From the NCBI RefSeq assembly GCF_002270415.1, contig NZ_NNRI01000022.1:496001-560000 (forward strand): a DNA stretch of 64,000 bases, given 5' to 3'. Under the pieces are notes generated by a model. It was given only the letters and a program-made list of their open reading frames with translations, ran no database searches and was not told the origin of the DNA. The position numbers and the translations under genes are program-made. The stretch comes from Mesorhizobium sophorae. Its GTDB lineage: Bacteria > Pseudomonadota > Alphaproteobacteria > Rhizobiales > Rhizobiaceae. Positions 27,646 to 36,786 of this stretch are shown here, in pieces (position 1 is the first letter of the stretch; each line of letters opens with the position of its first letter).

Positions 27646-29715
27646 TCACTCCCTGACATCTTGCACCCAGCTTCTGGGGTGGCCGTCGACGCGGAACTGG
27701 AAGATGAAATAGGGCGGGATGCAGGTGCCTTCACCAGGCTTGGCCTGAGGCAGGTCATCATAGCCGGCAGTGCAGATATAGTCCTCGCGGCAGGGATGCG
27801 CCTTGTCGCAGGCACGCAGGCCGGCGGTCTTGGTGAAATCCTTGGTGCAGAATTTGTGGTCCTTGCCGGACGCAATGCAGTCGTTGAAACCGGTTTTGGC
27901 CAACCGGCCGCACGTCGCCTCGTCGGGAAGCTTGTCACAGCTTGCCTTGCGCAGCATGCCGCCGGGAAAGCCGCCGGTCTTCTGCTGCGGATTGTCGTAG
28001 CGCTGGCGTGCGGCGCCATAGCCGGCGAGCTTGACCGGCGGCTTCTTGTCCCGCGCCGGATCGATGGCGCATGCCTTGGCGGTGGCCGGGGACAGCCGGC
28101 AATACTGGTCGTTGCCCCATGTCGACATTTTTATCTCGCCGAACTCGACGGGGTCACCGACCGCTGTGCCGGCCTCGCTGACGCAGGTGCCGAAGCCCGG
28201 ATGGATGGCGCTCTCGTGGACGCCGGCGCAGCGCAAGCCTTCGCCGCAGCTCCAGTCCTTGAAGCTCAAATCCTCGCCCCGATAGCAGATCGAGCCCCAG
28301 CCATCGTAGAGGTCGGTGCCCTTCAGCGCCTCGGCGTATTTCTGGTCCGGACGGGCGGCGAAGCCACGCGTGAAATCCGGATGGCCGCCGGCGGCCAACT
28401 GCTCGACGATGGCGCGGCGGCGGGGCAGGTCGGCAAAGAACACGGCCGAGCCCGGCACGAAGACGGCATTACGGCGCGGTTCGCTGGCCGGGTCGGCGCC
28501 GGTGTAGTGGAAGCCGGCAATGCCATGCGTCTGGTGGCAGCCGGTGCAGGTCATCTCATTGAGCCGCAGTTCGAAGCCGGCCACCGACTTGACGGAGGAG
28601 AGCGTGTTGCCCCTGGCAACGTAGTCCTTCAGCGCCTTGTCGATATCGGCGTCGTCGACCAGCCCATAAGCGATGTTGTTCTGCGACCGGCTCAGGCCGC
28701 CGGGTGCTACGGAGACGGCGCTCTTGGCCAGGAACTTTTCGTCGATGACCAGCCGCCCATGATCGAGGTCGTAGATGTTGCGGTCGGTGAGCAGCCACTT
28801 GGCGAAGGACGGCTTGTCGGCCAGCACGATCGCCCGGTCGATCTGGTTCTCCATTTTCGATTCGTAGAAGCTCGATGTGGCCGGATCCCATTTGAAGATC
28901 TTCAGCAGATATTCGGCGTGGCCGCCGAAATCGCGACGCGTCGAGGCCGATAGCCTGAGCACCTGCATGTTGAGTTCAAGGCGCATGATCTGCGACGAAT
29001 TCAGCATGGCGCCGGAGAGCGGCCCTTCGTCGGAGCGCAGCCAGGCCGCGAGCTGGTCGGGCGGCAGATCCTTCTGCCCGGCGGCAAGCCAGCGCTTGGC
29101 GATTTCGGCGCAGGAAACGTCGGTAGCGCTCGGCAAATCCCTTGAAGCGCGGGCCTGGGCCCGCGTGGGCTTGGCGTTGAACACCAGGCTCATGGTCAGC
29201 GGCAGGCGCGAAGAAATGCGCTGGCCCGCCTTTCCCTTTACCGGCTTTTCCGCGACCGAATAGTGGAAGCGGTAGATCAGCCGGATCTCGCCGCATTCGG
29301 TGTGGCCAAGATAGCCCCGGTCCATGCGGTTGACGACGCCGGTCAGGTCGAGCGTCGACCCGTCGTCGTCGATGTATTTCGGATTGAATTTCTGGCTGGT
29401 GTCGTTCGACTTGGCCATGGCCGCGACATAGGGGTCAGGACTGGTCTTCGGTTCGTCGGCGATCTCAAGCTTGACGGTGTCGCGGACGGTGGCCAGCGCC
29501 GGCACCGAAAACAGGCCGCGATTGTCGACCTCGCGGGTGAGGCCGAGCGCTGGACCCAGCAGGCGGCTGATCGACAGGCCGCCGCGCTCAAGCGCCTGCA
29601 AGGTTGCGGGATCGGTGACGGCAACGCTGGAATCAAGCGTCACCGCGCCGGCACTTGCGAGACCAAGGCAGAGCAGGGCCGCGAGCAGCGACACGAATTC
29701 ACCGATCGTCTTCAA
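27646..29715 (-). CDS. Secreted cysteine-rich protein with one CxxCH motif
   Basis: A 689-residue exported protein. A signal peptide (VSLLAALLCLGLASAGA) follows a TTG start at 29715 with GGAGGGG upstream. Near residue 390 is MTCTGCHQTHG, a single class I haem c attachment motif, and the last 200 residues hold about twenty cysteines in disulfide-like patterns (CGEGLRCAG, CDKLPDEATCG, CDKAHPCREDYIC). It could be a periplasmic c-type cytochrome or a secreted protein that happens to carry CxxCH. The gene stands alone and is divergent from the metallopeptidase at 29909. Family not recognised. Confidence 0.72.
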   Translation of the reverse strand: MKTIGEFVSLLAALLCLGLASAGAVTLDSSVAVTDPATLQALERGGLSISRLLGPALGLTREVDNRGLFSVPALATVRDTVKLEIADEPKTSPDPYVAAMAKSNDTSQKFNPKYIDDDGSTLDLTGVVNRMDRGYLGHTECGEIRLIYRFHYSVAEKPVKGKAGQRISSRLPLTMSLVFNAKPTRAQARASRDLPSATDVSCAEIAKRWLAAGQKDLPPDQLAAWLRSDEGPLSGAMLNSSQIMRLELNMQVLRLSASTRRDFGGHAEYLLKIFKWDPATSSFYESKMENQIDRAIVLADKPSFAKWLLTDRNIYDLDHGRLVIDEKFLAKSAVSVAPGGLSRSQNNIAYGLVDDADIDKALKDYVARGNTLSSVKSVAGFELRLNEMTCTGCHQTHGIAGFHYTGADPASEPRRNAVFVPGSAVFFADLPRRRAIVEQLAAGGHPDFTRGFAARPDQKYAEALKGTDLYDGWGSICYRGEDLSFKDWSCGEGLRCAGVHESAIHPGFGTCVSEAGTAVGDPVEFGEIKMSTWGNDQYCRLSPATAKACAIDPARDKKPPVKLAGYGAARQRYDNPQQKTGGFPGGMLRKASCDKLPDEATCGRLAKTGFNDCIASGKDHKFCTKDFTKTAGLRACDKAHPCREDYICTAGYDDLPQAKPGEGTCIPPYFIFQFRVDGHPRSWVQDVRE

Positions 29716-29908
29716 ACCGCGCGCACCCCTCCGTTTGCGGCGATGCTACAGGCCTTCCGTGGTCTCGGCCAGAGCGGCGAGGCCGCCATTCGGCAGGGAT
29801 GCAGTCTCGAAAAATGCTGTGACTTGGTGCAACCATTGGGATAATTGTTTGTTGGGTTGAGCCGGCCATGCCGGAACAATGGGGAAGTTCGCAGCGCGAG
29901 GAGTTGCC

Positions 29909-30835
29909 ATGCTCTGGAGAGGCCGTCGTCAGAGTGACAATATCGAGGACGACCGCAGCGACAACGGCGGCGGGCTCGGCGGCGGCAGCCCCGGTCAGTT
30001 CCGCATCCCCATCGGTGGTCGCGCCGGGGGCGGCGGCAGCATCTTCCTCGTCATCCTGGTGGTGCTGGCCGGATGGTATTTTGGCTTTGATCCGTCGACG
30101 ATCCTGGGTGGCGGCGACGGCGGCCTGCTGCCGGGCGGTGGCGGCCAGATCACCGACGACAGCGGCGGCCAGGACAGCGGCGCGGGTGCGCCCGCCAATG
30201 ACGAGATGAAGCAGTTCGTCGCCACGGTGCTGGCCGAGACCGAAGACACCTGGACCGGCATCTTCAAATCGCAGGGCCTGACCTACGAAGACCCGAAGCT
30301 GGTGCTGTTCAGCGGCCAGGTACGCTCGGCCTGCGGCTTTGCCTCCGCAGCGGCCGGTCCCTTCTATTGCCCCGGCGACCACAAGGTCTATCTCGACATG
30401 ACCTTCTTCCAGCAGCTCGACCAGCAATTCGGCGCCTCGGGGGAGTTCGCCCGGGCTTATGTGGTCGCGCATGAGGTCGGCCACCATGTGCAGAACCTGA
30501 CCGGCATCATGGGCAAGTTCAACCAGATGCGGCAAGGCATGAGCGAAGCCGATGCCAACCAACTGTCGGTGCGCATAGAGCTTCAGGCCGACTGCTTTGC
30601 CGGCGTGTGGGCGCATTACACGGCGCAGAAAGGCATATTGGAGCAGGGCGACATAGAAAGCGCGCTGAACGCCGCCAAGCAGATCGGCGACGACACGCTG
30701 CAGAAGAAGACGCAAGGCTATGTCGTGCCGGAAAGCTTCAACCACGGCACCTCGCAGCAGCGGCAAACCTGGCTGGCGCGCGGCTACAAGAGCGGCAAGC
30801 TTTCGGATTGCAACACGCTGAGCGGCCCGATCTGA
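29909..30835 (+). CDS. Neutral zinc metallopeptidase, YpfJ family
   Basis: A 308-residue membrane-anchored protein. An N-terminal cytoplasmic part rich in Gly (SDNGGGLGGGSPGQF) precedes one transmembrane segment (SIFLVILVVLAGWYFGF) and a periplasmic domain with the zinc motif HEVGHHVQN near residue 190, plus the ELQADCFAGVW Glu/Asp stretch. It matches the YpfJ family of predicted zinc peptidases. Start MLWRGRRQSDN at 29909 has GAGGAG upstream; an in-frame start 30 bases earlier lacks this. Confidence 0.9.
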   Translation: MLWRGRRQSDNIEDDRSDNGGGLGGGSPGQFRIPIGGRAGGGGSIFLVILVVLAGWYFGFDPSTILGGGDGGLLPGGGGQITDDSGGQDSGAGAPANDEMKQFVATVLAETEDTWTGIFKSQGLTYEDPKLVLFSGQVRSACGFASAAAGPFYCPGDHKVYLDMTFFQQLDQQFGASGEFARAYVVAHEVGHHVQNLTGIMGKFNQMRQGMSEADANQLSVRIELQADCFAGVWAHYTAQKGILEQGDIESALNAAKQIGDDTLQKKTQGYVVPESFNHGTSQQRQTWLARGYKSGKLSDCNTLSGPI

Positions 30836-30991
30836 GGGACCGTTTTCCGAGACCGACCCGACGGCGAAGCCGCCGTCAGGGGATGTTAGGATGAAAATAT
30901 CAAGCCTGTTCCCTTATTGTTCCGGGCGACAAGCTCACCTATAAGGTGCGTCCGCCTGCGCCCCAGGGCGAGCAGAGGAGCTTGACCCTTT

Positions 30992-32257
30992 ATGATCGAC
31001 CCCAAAACCGCCAGACGGGGCCTTGCGCTCGTCTTCACCACGCTGCTGCTCGATATCATCGGCTTCGGCATGATCATGCCGGTGTTGCCGGCCTATCTCA
31101 GGGAGTTGACCGGCGTCAGCATCAGCGGAGCGGCGATCGAGGGCGGTTGGCTGTTCTTCGTCTATGCGGCGATGCAGTTCTTCTTTGGGCCCATCATGGG
31201 CGGCTTGAGCGACCGTTTCGGACGGCGGCCGATCCTGCTCGCCTCCGTGCTGACCTTTTCCATCGACAACCTGATCTGCGCCGTCGCCTGGTCCTTCCCC
31301 ATGCTGTTCATCGGGCGCGTGCTGGCCGGCATTTCCGGCGCCAGCTATTCGACGACATCCGCCTTCATCGCCGACATCTCCAACGATGAGAACCGGGCGA
31401 AGAATTTCGGCCTGCTCGGCATCGCTTTTGGCGTCGGCTTCGTCATCGGGCCGGTTCTGGGCGGCCTGCTCGGTACGTTCGGGCCGCGCGTACCGTTCTA
31501 TTTCGCCGCCGGGCTGGCTTTCGTGAACTTCCTGATTGCGCTGTTCCTGTTGCCGGAAACGCTAGACGACAAGCATCGCCGCCGCTTCGAGTGGAAACGC
31601 GCGAACCCGGTTGGGACGCTCCTGCAGATGCGCCAGTACAAAGGCATCGGCTGGATCGGGCTTGTCTTCTTCCTGATGACGCTTGGGCACATGATGTATC
31701 CGGCGGTGTGGTCGTTCGTCTCCAATTACCGCTATGGCTGGAGCGAGCAGCAGATCGGCTTTTCGCTCGGCGCCTTCGGCCTGTGCGGGGCGATCGTCAT
31801 GGCGACGGTGCTGCCGCGCGTGATCCCCAGGCTTGGCGAGTGGAAGACGGCGGCCATCGGCCTTGCCTTCACGGCGCTCAGCGCCTTCGGATACGCCTTC
31901 GCGTCGCAAGGCTGGATGATCTATGCGGTGATCGTCGTCGGCTGTTTGGAAGCGCTGGCCGATCCGCCGCTAAGGAGCCTCGCTGCCGCCAAGGTGCCGC
32001 CTTCGGCGCAAGGCGAACTGCAAGGCGCGATGACCTCGATCTTTTCGATCACCTCGATCATCACACCGCTGCTCTATACGGCGATCTTCTCCTGGTTCAC
32101 CGGGCCGAGCGCGCCCGTGACCTTCGGCGGCGCGCCCTATCTGGTTGGCGCGTTTTTCCTGACGCTGGCGCTCATCGTCTTCGTCACCAAGGTGGCAAAG
32201 CCGGTGGCGGTCAGAAACGTCACCACCAGCGTGGCGGAAGATGGAGCGCAGATATGA
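30992..32257 (+). CDS. MFS efflux transporter, Tet-like
   Basis: A 421-residue MFS protein of the DHA1/TetA-like group. Helix 1 reads LLLDIIGFGMIMPVLPAYLREL, the loop 2-3 signature is GGLSDRFGRRPILL, and helix 5 carries GFVIGPVLGGLLG, the antiporter motif C. It resembles class A-type tetracycline pumps, but such chromosomal members often export other compounds, and no TetR gene is adjacent. A ribosome site AGAGGAG lies 12 bases upstream. Convergent with carA. Confidence 0.88.
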   Translation: MIDPKTARRGLALVFTTLLLDIIGFGMIMPVLPAYLRELTGVSISGAAIEGGWLFFVYAAMQFFFGPIMGGLSDRFGRRPILLASVLTFSIDNLICAVAWSFPMLFIGRVLAGISGASYSTTSAFIADISNDENRAKNFGLLGIAFGVGFVIGPVLGGLLGTFGPRVPFYFAAGLAFVNFLIALFLLPETLDDKHRRRFEWKRANPVGTLLQMRQYKGIGWIGLVFFLMTLGHMMYPAVWSFVSNYRYGWSEQQIGFSLGAFGLCGAIVMATVLPRVIPRLGEWKTAAIGLAFTALSAFGYAFASQGWMIYAVIVVGCLEALADPPLRSLAAAKVPPSAQGELQGAMTSIFSITSIITPLLYTAIFSWFTGPSAPVTFGGAPYLVGAFFLTLALIVFVTKVAKPVAVRNVTTSVAEDGAQI

Positions 32258-32293
32258 GCGATGACGGGCGCGTGAGCCGCGCGCCGCTTCCGG

Positions 32294-33499
32294 TTAAGCC
32301 CGCTCCGCCAGCAATTCCTCGCCGCGCTTTTCGCGGATCAGATTGACGAAGCGGCGGAACAGATAGTGCGAATCCTGCGGGCCGGGCGAGGCCTCGGGAT
32401 GATGCTGGACCGAGAACACCGGACGGCCGGTCAGCGTGATGCCGCAATTCGAGCCGTCGAACAGCGAGACATGGGTTTCCTCGACGCCTGATGGCAGCGA
32501 GTCCGCATCGACGGCAAAGCCGTGGTTCATGGAGACGATCTCGACCTTGCCAGTGGTGTGGTCTTTGACCGGATGGTTGGCGCCGTGATGGCCCTGATGC
32601 ATCTTGGCGGTCTTGCCGCCCAGCGCCAGCGCCAGCATCTGGTGGCCAAGGCAGATGCCGAACACCGGGATGTCGGTCTTCAGCAGGTCCTGGATGACTG
32701 GCACGGCATAGTCGCCGGTGGCTTCGGGATCGCCGGGGCCGTTGGAGAGGAAGATGCCGTCCGGCTGCATGGCAAGGATTTCTTCAGCGCCGGTCTTGGC
32801 CGGCACCACGGTGACCTTGGCGCCGAGGCCGGCGAGCAGGCGCAAGATGTTGCGCTTGACGCCGTAGTCGATGGCAACGACATGCATCGAAGGCTCGGCC
32901 TGTTCGCCAAAGCCTTCGTTCCAGACCCATGGCGTCTCGCGCCAGACCGAGGACTGACCTGACGTGACTTCCTTGGCGAGATCGAGCCCGATCAGGCCCG
33001 ACCATGCGGCGGCGCGCTGCTTCAGGTCGTCGAGGTCGAAGACGCCGTCGGGCGCATGCGCAATGACTGCGTTGGGCATCCCCTTTTCACGGATCAGCGC
33101 GGTGAGCGCGCGGGTGTCGATGCCCGACAGGGCGACGATGCCGCGCTTCTTCAGCCATTGGTCGAGACCGGTACCGGCGCGGTAGTTGGACGGGTTGGTG
33201 ACATCGGCCTTGAACACGGCACCGACAGCGCCGGCGCGTGCAACCGGATTGAGATCCTCGATGTCCTCTTCATTGGTGCCGATGTTGCCGATATGCGGGA
33301 AGGTGAAGGTGACGATCTGGCCGGCATAGGACGGGTCGGTGAGGATTTCCTGGTAGCCGGTGAGCGCCGTGTTGAAGCAGACTTCGGCGACGGCGGAGCC
33401 GGTGGCGCCCAGGCCGCGACCCTCGATGACGGTGCCGTCGGCCAGCACCAGAAGGGCGGTCGGCCTTTCGGTTGCCCAAGCGGGGGTCATCTCGGCCAT
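32294..33499 (-). CDS. carA: Carbamoyl-phosphate synthase small subunit
   Basis: A 401-residue glutaminase subunit that supplies ammonia to CarB. The N-terminal domain has ADGTVIEGRGLGA and FNTALTGYQEILTDPSYAGQIVTFT; the class I amidotransferase domain carries the catalytic Cys in GICLGHQMLA, and the His-Glu pair in QHHPEASPGP. The start MAEMTPAW at 33499 is the family start; the frame opens 33 codons earlier. Separate from carB by about 16 kb, so expression must be coordinated in trans. Confidence 0.97.
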   Translation of the reverse strand: MAEMTPAWATERPTALLVLADGTVIEGRGLGATGSAVAEVCFNTALTGYQEILTDPSYAGQIVTFTFPHIGNIGTNEEDIEDLNPVARAGAVGAVFKADVTNPSNYRAGTGLDQWLKKRGIVALSGIDTRALTALIREKGMPNAVIAHAPDGVFDLDDLKQRAAAWSGLIGLDLAKEVTSGQSSVWRETPWVWNEGFGEQAEPSMHVVAIDYGVKRNILRLLAGLGAKVTVVPAKTGAEEILAMQPDGIFLSNGPGDPEATGDYAVPVIQDLLKTDIPVFGICLGHQMLALALGGKTAKMHQGHHGANHPVKDHTTGKVEIVSMNHGFAVDADSLPSGVEETHVSLFDGSNCGITLTGRPVFSVQHHPEASPGPQDSHYLFRRFVNLIREKRGEELLAERA

Positions 33500-33776
33500 G
33501 GCGGCGCTCCTATCAGTCTGCGCGCTGCAATCGGCCCGGCGGGTCATCTGCGCGGCAAATAGCGCGAAGCGGCGATTTCGCGGCTTCCACGCAGTCAAGC
33601 TTCAGTTCATGCAAGGCCCAGTACATAGGGGAAGGGCGCAAAGCGGTCAATGATCATGCGCAATCCGGCTCCGATTTATTTCATCTAGCAATATCAGTGA
33701 CTTGCCTGGCAATATCAGGGTTTGCGTTGGCCTGTCCCCGGCGCTATTGTCCGCGCCGATCGAAGGAGAAAGCACC

Positions 33777-34226
33777 ATGCGTGGCAAAATCGCCGAATCC
33801 CTGAAGAGCGCGATGAAGGCGCAGGACAAGCACCGGCTGCCGACATTGCGGTTGATACAGGCGGCCATCCACGACCGCGACATCGTCAATCGTGGTTCGG
33901 CCAAGGACCCTGCCAGTGATGAGGAAATCCTGCAGATCCTGGCCAAGATGGTGAAGCAGCGCGAGGAGTCGGCCAAGGCCTTTGACGACGGCAAGCGACC
34001 GGAACTGGCAGCGCAGGAGCGTGGCGAGATGGAGATCATCCGCGCCTTCCTGCCGACGCAGCTGGACGAGGCCGCGGTGGCCGTGGCCGCGCGCGAGGCG
34101 ATCGCGGCGACGGGCGCGACCAGCCAGAAGGACATGGGCAAAGTGATCGCCGCGCTGAAGCAGAAATATGCCGGCCAGATGGACTTCGGCAAGGCGAGCG
34201 GCATCGTCAAGGGCCTGCTGCAGTAG
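33777..34226 (+). CDS. yqeY: GatB/YqeY-domain protein
   Basis: A 149-residue all-helical protein with the YqeY family features: MRGKIAESLKSAMKAQDKHRLPTLRLIQAAIHD at the start and LPTQLDEAAVAVAAREAI plus MGKVIAALKQKYAGQMDFGKASGIVKGLL at the end. This fold is the tRNA-binding module of GatB; stand-alone YqeY proteins probably affect aminoacyl-tRNA handling. The ATG at 33777 has GAAGGAG upstream. Divergent from carA. Confidence 0.92.
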   Translation: MRGKIAESLKSAMKAQDKHRLPTLRLIQAAIHDRDIVNRGSAKDPASDEEILQILAKMVKQREESAKAFDDGKRPELAAQERGEMEIIRAFLPTQLDEAAVAVAAREAIAATGATSQKDMGKVIAALKQKYAGQMDFGKASGIVKGLLQ

Positions 34227-34408
34227 GCTTGCCGCCCATCGCTGACCGGGGCTTGCGACCGTCAGCGGTTGCCAATTCGGCCTGACCGTTCATCAATGCC
34301 TTCGACAACGATGCGGATCAGGTGCCTGATCTCGTCTTGCCTGAAAGGCTCTCCCGAGAGCGCCGAAAGCATCGCCTGGCTGGGCGGCAGCCTATCCGGG
34401 TGCGGAAT

Positions 34409-35392
34409 TCAAGACCCCTTGCAGATCGGCAGTGGCTGGGGCGGTGGTGCCGGATGATCCGTCTTGTATTGGGCGATGATCGGCTCGAGGGTTTTTCTCG
34501 GCCAGAATTTCGGCGCGCCGATTTCCTTCAGGCAGGATGCGTTCCAGTACGGCACACCGCCCGACTGCGAACGGTGTGCCACTACCGCGGCAATGTCGCG
34601 TGATTCCGGATAGATGTAGAGCGTCGTCGGGTTGTCCTTCACCATCGAGATGATCTGCCGCGCATCCGCCGGCGACCAGCTGGTGCATCCGTTGCTGCGG
34701 CCGCCAGGATAGTCCACCAGCTTGCCGAACGGCACCAAACCGTCATGGTCGGCATATGAGCTGTTCGGATTTTTGCGCATGCACTGGGCGCGCAGCACCT
34801 GCGCCGCATGGCCGCCGATCACCCGCTGCCTGGCATTGGCGGCTTCGCCTTCGCCGTCGAACTGTATGAAGGTGCGCAGGAAAGCCGCGTCCTGCTTCGC
34901 ACCGGTGCGATAAAAGCCTTTGAACGAAGTTTTCGCCTCGCGGGTCATATAGGCGCCGCCTGCGGTCAGTTCCGAATCCATGGCATTGCCGAAGTTCTTC
35001 GAGCATCGCCTGCCATTTGAAAAATCGACCGTGCCTTTCAGATTCCGGCCGCCGCCGTGACCCGACGGAATTGCGCGAAACGACTGGCTGGCTTCGCAGA
35101 TGACATAATACCGGCGCCCGAGCACGCCATTGCCGAGATCGCCGGGTCGTGTGGCGTCCATGGCGAAATAGCAGGGGTTCCTGACCGCACCTTGCGCCAC
35201 CTTTTTCAGGTAAAGCGCGCGCGCCCGCTCCAGGACCACTTGCGAGATCTGACCATCGCTGTCGCCGACATGGGCCTGCAACCAGGCGGGAACATCGGGA
35301 AGCGCGGCAAACGACCGCGCCGACACCGTCAAAGCGATGACAGCGAGGAGGAGGCTGGCGACGATACCCAGAGGGACAGATCTCAACCGCAC
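34409..35392 (-). CDS. Murein L,D-transpeptidase-like exported protein
   Basis: A 327-residue exported protein. A signal-like segment (IVASLLLAVIALTVSA) follows a GTG start at 35392 with GGGAGAAG upstream; a longer frame from 35515 is possible but starts with a non-signal stretch. The region IPSGHGGGRNLKG...FSNGRRCSK... and the motif YPGGRSNGCTSWSP with its conserved Cys match the YkuD_2 murein L,D-transpeptidase catalytic family, which cross-links or trims peptidoglycan. Family placement is likely but sequence divergence leaves some doubt. Confidence 0.72.
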   Translation of the reverse strand: MRLRSVPLGIVASLLLAVIALTVSARSFAALPDVPAWLQAHVGDSDGQISQVVLERARALYLKKVAQGAVRNPCYFAMDATRPGDLGNGVLGRRYYVICEASQSFRAIPSGHGGGRNLKGTVDFSNGRRCSKNFGNAMDSELTAGGAYMTREAKTSFKGFYRTGAKQDAAFLRTFIQFDGEGEAANARQRVIGGHAAQVLRAQCMRKNPNSSYADHDGLVPFGKLVDYPGGRSNGCTSWSPADARQIISMVKDNPTTLYIYPESRDIAAVVAHRSQSGGVPYWNASCLKEIGAPKFWPRKTLEPIIAQYKTDHPAPPPQPLPICKGS

Positions 35393-35571
35393 CGGATCAC
35401 TTCTCCCGCCGTTCGCAATTCCCCGCGGTGTTGCCGCCGCGAATCGATTATAAATCGCCTCGCGCCAATCGGCGAAACACATCTTGTTTAGCAGCCGCCC
35501 AAGCGGTGTTTTCAAAATGGTCAGGCAATCCGCAAGCTAACCACGCGAAGCCGGAAACCAAGGCGTGTTTG

Positions 35572-36522
35572 TCAGGCGGTTGCCGTCAGGTTCAGCAGGT
35601 GCGCAATCGGTGTCGGATTGTGCTGTGCGCGCAGTGCGTCGGCCGACTGCCGAACGACTTCCGAAATCCGCAGCAGCTGCTTGGCGATCGGGCTTGTCTT
35701 GCGCCAGACCATGCCGATCGTCCGCGATGGCTGGGGGCTCCTGAAGCGGGCGATGGAGACCGACGCCGAGCGCGTCTCCACCGGCACGGCCATTTCCGGG
35801 ATCAAGGTGACGCCGATGCCGGCGCTGACCATCTGGACCAGGGTCGACAGCGAACTGCCGTCCAGCAACTCGCGTGGCCGTGCCGAATGCATGTTGCAGA
35901 AGGAGAGTGCCTGGTCGCGGAAACAATGGCCTTCTTCCAACAGAAGCAGCCGCATTTCACGCAGCGTTTCGCGATTGGGCACCGGCTTTCCCTCGTCTTC
36001 GCCGGGCCGGACCAGGACGAAGGCCTCGGCAAACAGCACGATTTCCGTCAGCGACGGTTCGGACACCGGCAAGGCAACGATGGCCGCATCGAGCCGACCG
36101 TCCGCCAGTTCCTGGATCAGCTTCTGCGTCTGCGTCTCGCGCACATGGATATCGAGGCCATCATGCATGCTCGAGAGGTTGCCGATGATCGTCGGCAGGA
36201 GGTAGGGCGCGATCGTCGGGATGACGCCGATGCGCAGCCGACCGACCAGCCTGTCGCGCGAAGAGCGAGCGAGGTCGGCGAGCTCGTCCACCGAACGCAG
36301 GATGTCGCGGACGCGCAAGGCGAATTCTTCGCCGAAATTGGTCAGTCGGACCTGTCTAGCGCCTCTTTCGAAAAGCTCCGTGCCCAGTGTTTCCTCCAGT
36401 TCCCTGATTTGCACCGAAATGGCAGGCTGAGAGATCGCGCAGGCGTCGGCCGCGCGCCCGAAGTGGTTGTGCCGCGCCAACGCCTCGAAATAGCGCAGCT
36501 GCTTCAGCGTCAGGTTTGTCAT
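35572..36522 (-). CDS. oxyR: Peroxide-sensing LysR-type activator
   Basis: A 316-residue LTTR. The winged helix is QLRYFEALARHNHFGRAADACAISQPAISVQIRELEETLG. The ligand domain has a pair of cysteines in EEGHCFRDQALSFC, with eight residues between them, exactly as in the OxyR redox switch (Cys199 and Cys208). It is divergent from katG, the classical OxyR target. Start MTNLTLKQLR at 36522. Oxidised by hydrogen peroxide, it should activate katG. Confidence 0.95.
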   Translation of the reverse strand: MTNLTLKQLRYFEALARHNHFGRAADACAISQPAISVQIRELEETLGTELFERGARQVRLTNFGEEFALRVRDILRSVDELADLARSSRDRLVGRLRIGVIPTIAPYLLPTIIGNLSSMHDGLDIHVRETQTQKLIQELADGRLDAAIVALPVSEPSLTEIVLFAEAFVLVRPGEDEGKPVPNRETLREMRLLLLEEGHCFRDQALSFCNMHSARPRELLDGSSLSTLVQMVSAGIGVTLIPEMAVPVETRSASVSIARFRSPQPSRTIGMVWRKTSPIAKQLLRISEVVRQSADALRAQHNPTPIAHLLNLTATA

Positions 36523-36786
36523 AATGTCACCTTATCGCTGTAATCAGGAAATCCAACTTAAATTAATCGCGCAGCTTTGCTATAGGAGCTGCAAGGGAGA
36601 TGAGGAGCAGCCGGGACGGCTTCGTCCGGGGCGTGCCCGCAGCGACAGGAACATCCAAGATATTCGGTCGCGTATCTGGCATACGGTCATGCGCCAGCCA
36701 TGAAACGGACCGCTTCCAGGGACATCCTTTGTCCTTGTTCACGCAGCAGTTGAAACAGCTCAACACAGCCACGATCGGAGAAAAAC
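36523..36786. promoter_or_regulatory. Divergent oxyR-katG promoter region
   Basis: The 264 bases contain the promoters of both genes. An AT-rich stretch near 36537-36586 (ATCAGGAAATCCAACTTAAATTAATC and GCTATAGGAGC) is the likely OxyR target area, but I could not identify four clean half-sites. An open frame at 36600-36803 here is unlikely to be a gene. Confidence 0.5.

Noticed and set aside
30992..32257. Tetracycline resistance gene
   Set aside because: The MFS pump is Tet-like in length and motifs, but there is no adjacent TetR and no direct evidence of tetracycline export.
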